Positions 18,832 to 21,257 of a DNA stretch of 21,257 nucleotides are shown one piece after another. This DNA is from DASXPG01 sp035559335. Lineage in GTDB: Bacteria; Gemmatimonadota; Gemmatimonadetes; Gemmatimonadales; JACORV01. Where the stretch lies: the NCBI GenBank assembly GCA_035559335.1, contig DATMBH010000272.1:1-21257 (forward strand), in the 5' to 3' direction. Within the stretch, counting starts at the first letter, position 1; each line of letters opens with the position of its first letter. Made by a program: the position numbers and the translations under genes. Below the pieces are notes generated by a model that was not told where the DNA came from, did not search any database, and worked only from the letters and a program-made list of their open reading frames with translations.

Positions 18832-20226
18832 TTATGCGGACAACTCCGAGCGCGCCTGGGATATCCGGTCGCGGAACGACTGGTCGCGCGCCAGTTGGCG
18901 CTCGACCTTCTCGACCGAGTGAATCACGGTCGAATGATCGCGACCACCGAAGGCCTGGCCGATCTCTACCAACTGCATGCCGAGCACGTTGCGGGCCAGG
19001 TACATGGCAACCTGCCGCGGTACGGTAAGCCGCTTGGTGCGTGCCTTGGAGCGCAGCCCCTCGGGCGTTACTCCCCAACGCCGGGCCACGACCTCCTGGA
19101 CCCGGTCGATCGTGGGTTCGGAGCGGACGCCGCGGGTGAAGGCTTCGGCCTCGGGTTCGGTTCTGATCTTGTCCGACAGCGCCTCGCGCGCCAGCTCGAT
19201 CGTGATCTCGCGGTGCTTGAGCGAAGCGTACAGCAGCAGCTTGATGATGCAACCCTCGAGCTCGCGCACCGAGCTGCGCACGTGCTCGGCGATGAACCGC
19301 AGCACGTCGTCGGGGATCGTCAGCTCGAGGTGGTCCTGCTCGGCCTTCTTGCGCAGGATCGCGGTACGGTGCTCGAAGTCCGGCTGGCCGATGTCGGCCA
19401 CCATTCCCGACTCGAACCGCGACACCAGGCGCGCCTCTAGCCCAGGAATGTCGTTGGGTGGCCGGTCGCTGGTCAGCACGATCTGCCGGCCCGACTGGTG
19501 CAGGGCATTGAAGGTATGAAAGAACTCCTCCTGGGTGGATTCCTTCCCCGCCAGGAAGTGCACGTCGTCGACCAACAGCAGGTCGGGTTCGTTGCGATAG
19601 CGGCGCCGCACCTCGGGCATCCGGTGGTTGTGGATGCCCTCGATAACCTCGTTGATGAACTGCTCGGCACCGACGTACACGATGCGCGAGTCGGGGCGGC
19701 GCTCCAGCAGGCCGTGTCCGATCGCCTGCATCAGGTGGGTCTTGCCCAGGCCAGTGGCGCCGTAGATGAACAGCGGGTTGTAGGTCTTGCCCGGCGCCTC
19801 GACCACGGCGTAGGCAGCCGCGGCGGCGAATTCGTTCGACTTACCGATGACGAAGTTGGAGAAGGTATAGCGCTCGTTGAGCGGCAGCGCCCACGGTGCG
19901 GCGCCACCGGCGGCGGTGCCGGCCGGCCCGGCGGGCGCGGCGACGAAGAAATCCATCTGTGGGCGCTTGGCGCGCTCTTCCTGGACCCGGAAACTCACTT
20001 CCAGCCTCCGTCCCAGGACCTCCTGAGAGAGGTCCGAGAGGAACTTCGCGTGCTTGGTCTCATTCCACTCGGCGGCGAACTGGTCGGGTGTTGCCACCAC
20101 CAGGCGCCCATCCTCGATGGCCACTGCTTCGGCCGGTTCGAGCCAGGTGCGAAGTGCTGGTTCGGGCAAGCGCGTACGGGCCTGGTCGAGTAGGCGCTTC
20201 CAGGTATCCTTGGCCGACGACTCCAT
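18832..20226 (-). CDS. dnaA: Chromosomal replication initiator protein
   Basis: AAA+ ATPase that binds DnaA boxes and melts oriC. The 464-aa product has domain I (about 1-80; DTWKRLLDQARTRLPEPALR), a short Ala/Gly/Pro-rich linker (about 95-115), the AAA+ domain with Walker A GATGLGKT (156-163) and Walker B LLLVDDVHF, sensor/arginine-finger region LEARLVSRFESGM, and domain IV with the DNA-binding signature GGRDHSTVIHS (427-437). ATG-20226 is chosen: it begins MESSAKDTWKRLL as usual, and the frame upstream to TTG-20301 would overlap the promoter. A GTG directly precedes the ATG; no Shine-Dalgarno is obvious. It is transcribed with dnaN downstream and is divergent from rpmH. Confidence 0.98.
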   Translation of the reverse strand: MESSAKDTWKRLLDQARTRLPEPALRTWLEPAEAVAIEDGRLVVATPDQFAAEWNETKHAKFLSDLSQEVLGRRLEVSFRVQEERAKRPQMDFFVAAPAGPAGTAAGGAAPWALPLNERYTFSNFVIGKSNEFAAAAAYAVVEAPGKTYNPLFIYGATGLGKTHLMQAIGHGLLERRPDSRIVYVGAEQFINEVIEGIHNHRMPEVRRRYRNEPDLLLVDDVHFLAGKESTQEEFFHTFNALHQSGRQIVLTSDRPPNDIPGLEARLVSRFESGMVADIGQPDFEHRTAILRKKAEQDHLELTIPDDVLRFIAEHVRSSVRELEGCIIKLLLYASLKHREITIELAREALSDKIRTEPEAEAFTRGVRSEPTIDRVQEVVARRWGVTPEGLRSKARTKRLTVPRQVAMYLARNVLGMQLVEIGQAFGGRDHSTVIHSVEKVERQLARDQSFRDRISQARSELSA

Positions 20227-20272
20227 CACGATTCGATTCGTTTGAACGAGCGGAAGGTCGAAAGGGCGCGTG

Positions 20273-20301
20273 AAGGTACGGGCCCAATGTGGAAAAGTCA
20301 A
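20273..20301 (-). promoter_or_regulatory. Putative dnaA promoter
   Basis: Minus-strand TTGACT (20301-20296), a 17-bp spacer and TACCTT (20278-20273); predicted start near 20266 gives a leader of about 40 nt. A DnaA box overlaps the end of the -35 and the spacer. Confidence 0.65.
20288..20296 (-). promoter_or_regulatory. DnaA box inside the dnaA promoter
   Basis: TTTTCCACA on the minus strand, one base from the E. coli consensus TTATCCACA. Bound DnaA here would block RNA polymerase at the dnaA promoter and sits next to the divergent rpmH -35, consistent with autoregulation. Confidence 0.65.
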
Positions 20302-20303
20302 CC

Positions 20304-20333
20304 TTGACCCTGATGCGTGCGGCCGGGTAGCTT
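20304..20333 (+). promoter_or_regulatory. Putative rpmH-rnpA-yidD-yidC promoter
   Basis: TTGACC (20304-20309), an 18-bp spacer and TAGCTT (20328-20333). Its -35 is 2 bp from the dnaA -35 on the other strand. The predicted leader is about 42 nt. Confidence 0.6.
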
Positions 20334-20381
20334 ACGCGGCTTTCGTAACAGCATCATGGACGCAGATTTACGGGGTCAAAC

Positions 20382-20543
20382 GTGAAGCCGAGCTATCGTC
20401 CGCGGAATCGCAAGCGCACCAACAAGCACGGGTTCCGCGCGCGGATGAAGACGCGGTGGGGCCGCGAGACGCTGTCGCGCCGTCGCAAGAAGGGGCGCAA
20501 GCGCCTGACCGTACGCACCGGGTCGAAGCACCACGGCGGTTGA
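20382..20543 (+). CDS. rpmH: 50S ribosomal protein L34
   Basis: A 53-aa, highly basic protein of the large ribosomal subunit. It begins with GTG-20382 and reads KPSYRPRNRKRTNKHGFRAR, then MKTRWGRETLSRRRKKGRKR, matching the L34 core (KRTxxPxxxxRxRxxGFRARMxTxxGRxxLxxRRxKGRxxL). The C-terminal tail of about ten residues (TVRTGSKHHGG) is slightly longer than the common 44-46 aa form. The Shine-Dalgarno is weak (GGGG seven bases upstream). Its TGA overlaps the TTG start of rnpA (TTGA). The order rpmH-rnpA-yidD-yidC next to dnaA is universal. Confidence 0.96.
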   Translation: MKPSYRPRNRKRTNKHGFRARMKTRWGRETLSRRRKKGRKRLTVRTGSKHHGG

Positions 20544-20899
20544 CGGCCGAGGGGCTGCCCCGTTCGCATCGCCTGACGCGCGCCGCCGAGCTGCGCGCGG
20601 TCATCACGCAGGGGAAGCGCCGTCGAACAGATCATCTCGATCTGTTCACCCGGACTTCCCCTGTCGGCTTTTCCAGGCTGGCGGTGATCGTGCCGCGGTA
20701 CCGCTCGAGCGCGGTGAGTCGCAACCGGCTGAGGCGGCGGCTGCGCGAGCTGGGGCGGCGCGAGGTGTTGCCGCATCTGGCCGAGCCGACGGACGTCGCG
20801 GTGCGGGCCCGGCCGGCGGCCTATGCGGCTGCGCTTGAAACCCTGCGGCGGGAATTCGTAGGGTCATTGTGTCCCTGGTCGCGCGGCTCTGCCTCCTGA
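20540..20899 (+). CDS. rnpA: RNase P protein component
   Basis: A 119-aa basic protein that binds RNase P RNA and the pre-tRNA leader. It contains LPRSHRLTRAAELRAVITQGKR as the usual N-terminus and FSRLAVIVPRYRSSAVSRNRLRRRLRE, the RNR motif (canonical 'KVGnAVxRNRxKRxxRE'). The usual start would be TTG-20540, overlapping the rpmH stop by 3 bases. The same frame stays open back through rpmH to 20270, with another possible GTG at 20456, so an N-terminally extended form is formally possible. The C-terminus overlaps yidD by 31 bp. It pairs with the rnpB gene at 14482. Confidence 0.93.
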   Translation: MTAEGLPRSHRLTRAAELRAVITQGKRRRTDHLDLFTRTSPVGFSRLAVIVPRYRSSAVSRNRLRRRLRELGRREVLPHLAEPTDVAVRARPAAYAAALETLRREFVGSLCPWSRGSAS

Positions 20900-21087
20900 T
20901 GATTCGCGGCTACCAGGTGACGGTTTCGCCACTGCTGCCGTCAGCCTGCCGGTTCGTGCCCACCTGCTCGCGCTACACCTATGAGGCAATCGAGCGGTAC
21001 GGGGCGGTGAAGGGGATCTGGCTGGGGGCGCGGCGGATCCTGCGGTGCCATCCGTTCAGCAGGGGCGGGTATGATCCGGTGCCGTGA
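20869..21087 (+). CDS. yidD: YidD membrane protein insertion efficiency factor
   Basis: A 72-aa membrane-associated protein that assists YidC-dependent insertion. It has an amphipathic N-terminal helix (MSLVARLCLLMIRGYQVTVS), then SPLLPSACRFVPTCSRYTYE with the two conserved cysteines, and ends RRILRCHPFSRGGYDPVP, the family hallmark. GTG-20869 gives the usual N-terminal length; a later ATG at 20899 overlapping the rnpA stop would lose part of the helix. It lies between rnpA and yidC as in most bacteria. Confidence 0.95.
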   Translation: MSLVARLCLLMIRGYQVTVSPLLPSACRFVPTCSRYTYEAIERYGAVKGIWLGARRILRCHPFSRGGYDPVP

Positions 21088-21088
21088 A

Positions 21089-21125
21089 GAGACAGGGAGT
21101 GGGGAGTCGAAAGCAGGGAGCAGGG
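21089..21125 (+). repeat. Purine-rich GGGAG-type short repeats before yidC
   Basis: The short spacer is almost all purine, with CAGGGAG occurring twice (21096 and 21112 regions), GGGGAG and GCAGGGA, including the likely ribosome site of yidC. Function, if any beyond translation initiation, is unknown. Confidence 0.5.
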
Positions 21126-21257
21126 ATGGAGCGTAGGCTGCTTCTCGCGGTGTCACTGATGATCCTCGTGGCGGTGTTGCCGTCGCTGTTTCTGCGGCCG
21201 CAGCGACCGGCTCCGGGCGCGGATACCACTGTGGTCGCTGCGGACAGCCCGGCGGTT
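21126..21257 (+). CDS. yidC: YidC/Oxa1 membrane protein insertase, N-terminal part only
   Basis: The first 44 codons are present and the frame runs off the right edge. MERRLLLAVSLMILVAVLPS is the typical N-terminal TM of Gram-negative YidC, followed by the start of the periplasmic region (FLRPQRPAPGADTTVV). Start ATG-21126 follows a purine-rich stretch (AGCAGGG). The position directly after yidD supports the call. The conserved insertase core is outside the window. Confidence 0.88.
   Translation, partial: MERRLLLAVSLMILVAVLPSLFLRPQRPAPGADTTVVAADSPAV

Noticed and set aside
20227..20301. N-terminal extension of DnaA to TTG-20301
   Set aside because: It would translate through the proposed promoter and DnaA box; residues before Met-20226 do not match DnaA domain I.

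Overview
This is a GC-rich bacterial chromosomal segment (roughly two-thirds G+C by eye) that ends in a replication-origin gene neighbourhood. The arrangement dnaN <- dnaA <- | -> rpmH -> rnpA -> yidD -> yidC is the classic oriC-proximal order. A GWxTD-domain lipoprotein, a eukaryote-like Ser/Thr kinase, an M28 peptidase, an MMPL transporter and many GTG/TTG starts suggest Gemmatimonadota or a near relative. That assignment is inference from gene content; no 16S rRNA lies in the window. No phage, IS element, CRISPR array, tRNA or rRNA was seen.

Layout. 1-1485: M28 metallopeptidase, 5' end cut by the window edge. 1482-2267 (-): matrixin-type zinc protease, convergent with it. 2313-4676: MMPL/RND-type transporter. 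4726-5380 (-): type IV pilin-like protein followed by a small DUF4031-like protein. 5456-10202 (-): an overlapping operon of GWxTD lipoprotein, DGK1/VTE5-like membrane kinase and DNA polymerase I. 10290-13396 (+): tightly packed operon of Ser/Thr kinase, pyrE and a six-TM methyl-accepting-type signalling protein. 13422-14273 (-): AraC-type regulator with a receiver-like N-terminus. 14388-14468: an 8-bp-unit repeat forming a 68-bp palindrome with a G-quadruplex motif in each arm. 14482-14845 (+): RNase P RNA (rnpB). 14917-17515 (+): overlapping envelope operon of lipoprotein, outer-membrane barrel-like protein and monofunctional transglycosylase MtgA. 17499-20226 (-): dnaN and dnaA. 20382 to the end (+): rpmH, rnpA, yidD and partial yidC.

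How the parts relate. The right end holds the replication initiator, clamp, L34, both RNase P subunits (rnpB and rnpA about 6 kb apart) and the YidD/YidC membrane-insertion pair. The dnaA promoter (TTGACT-N17-TACCTT) has a DnaA-box-like TTTTCCACA across the -35/spacer, only 2 bp from the -35 of the divergent rpmH promoter. The dnaN-dnaA spacer has four TGTGGA/TCCACA cores and a lower-GC stretch, so it is a good oriC candidate. Several promoters read by eye share a TTGnCn-N17/18-TA(C/G)CTT form, which may be the lineage's housekeeping promoter.

Most of the window is core genome. The items most worth a second look are the palindromic G-quadruplex element beside the rnpB promoter, the dnaA/rpmH control region, the recurrent -10 hexamer, the ambiguous (possibly ACG) start of the GWxTD lipoprotein, and the lipoprotein-barrel-MtgA operon of unknown role. 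All homology calls are from motif recognition; no database search was run.
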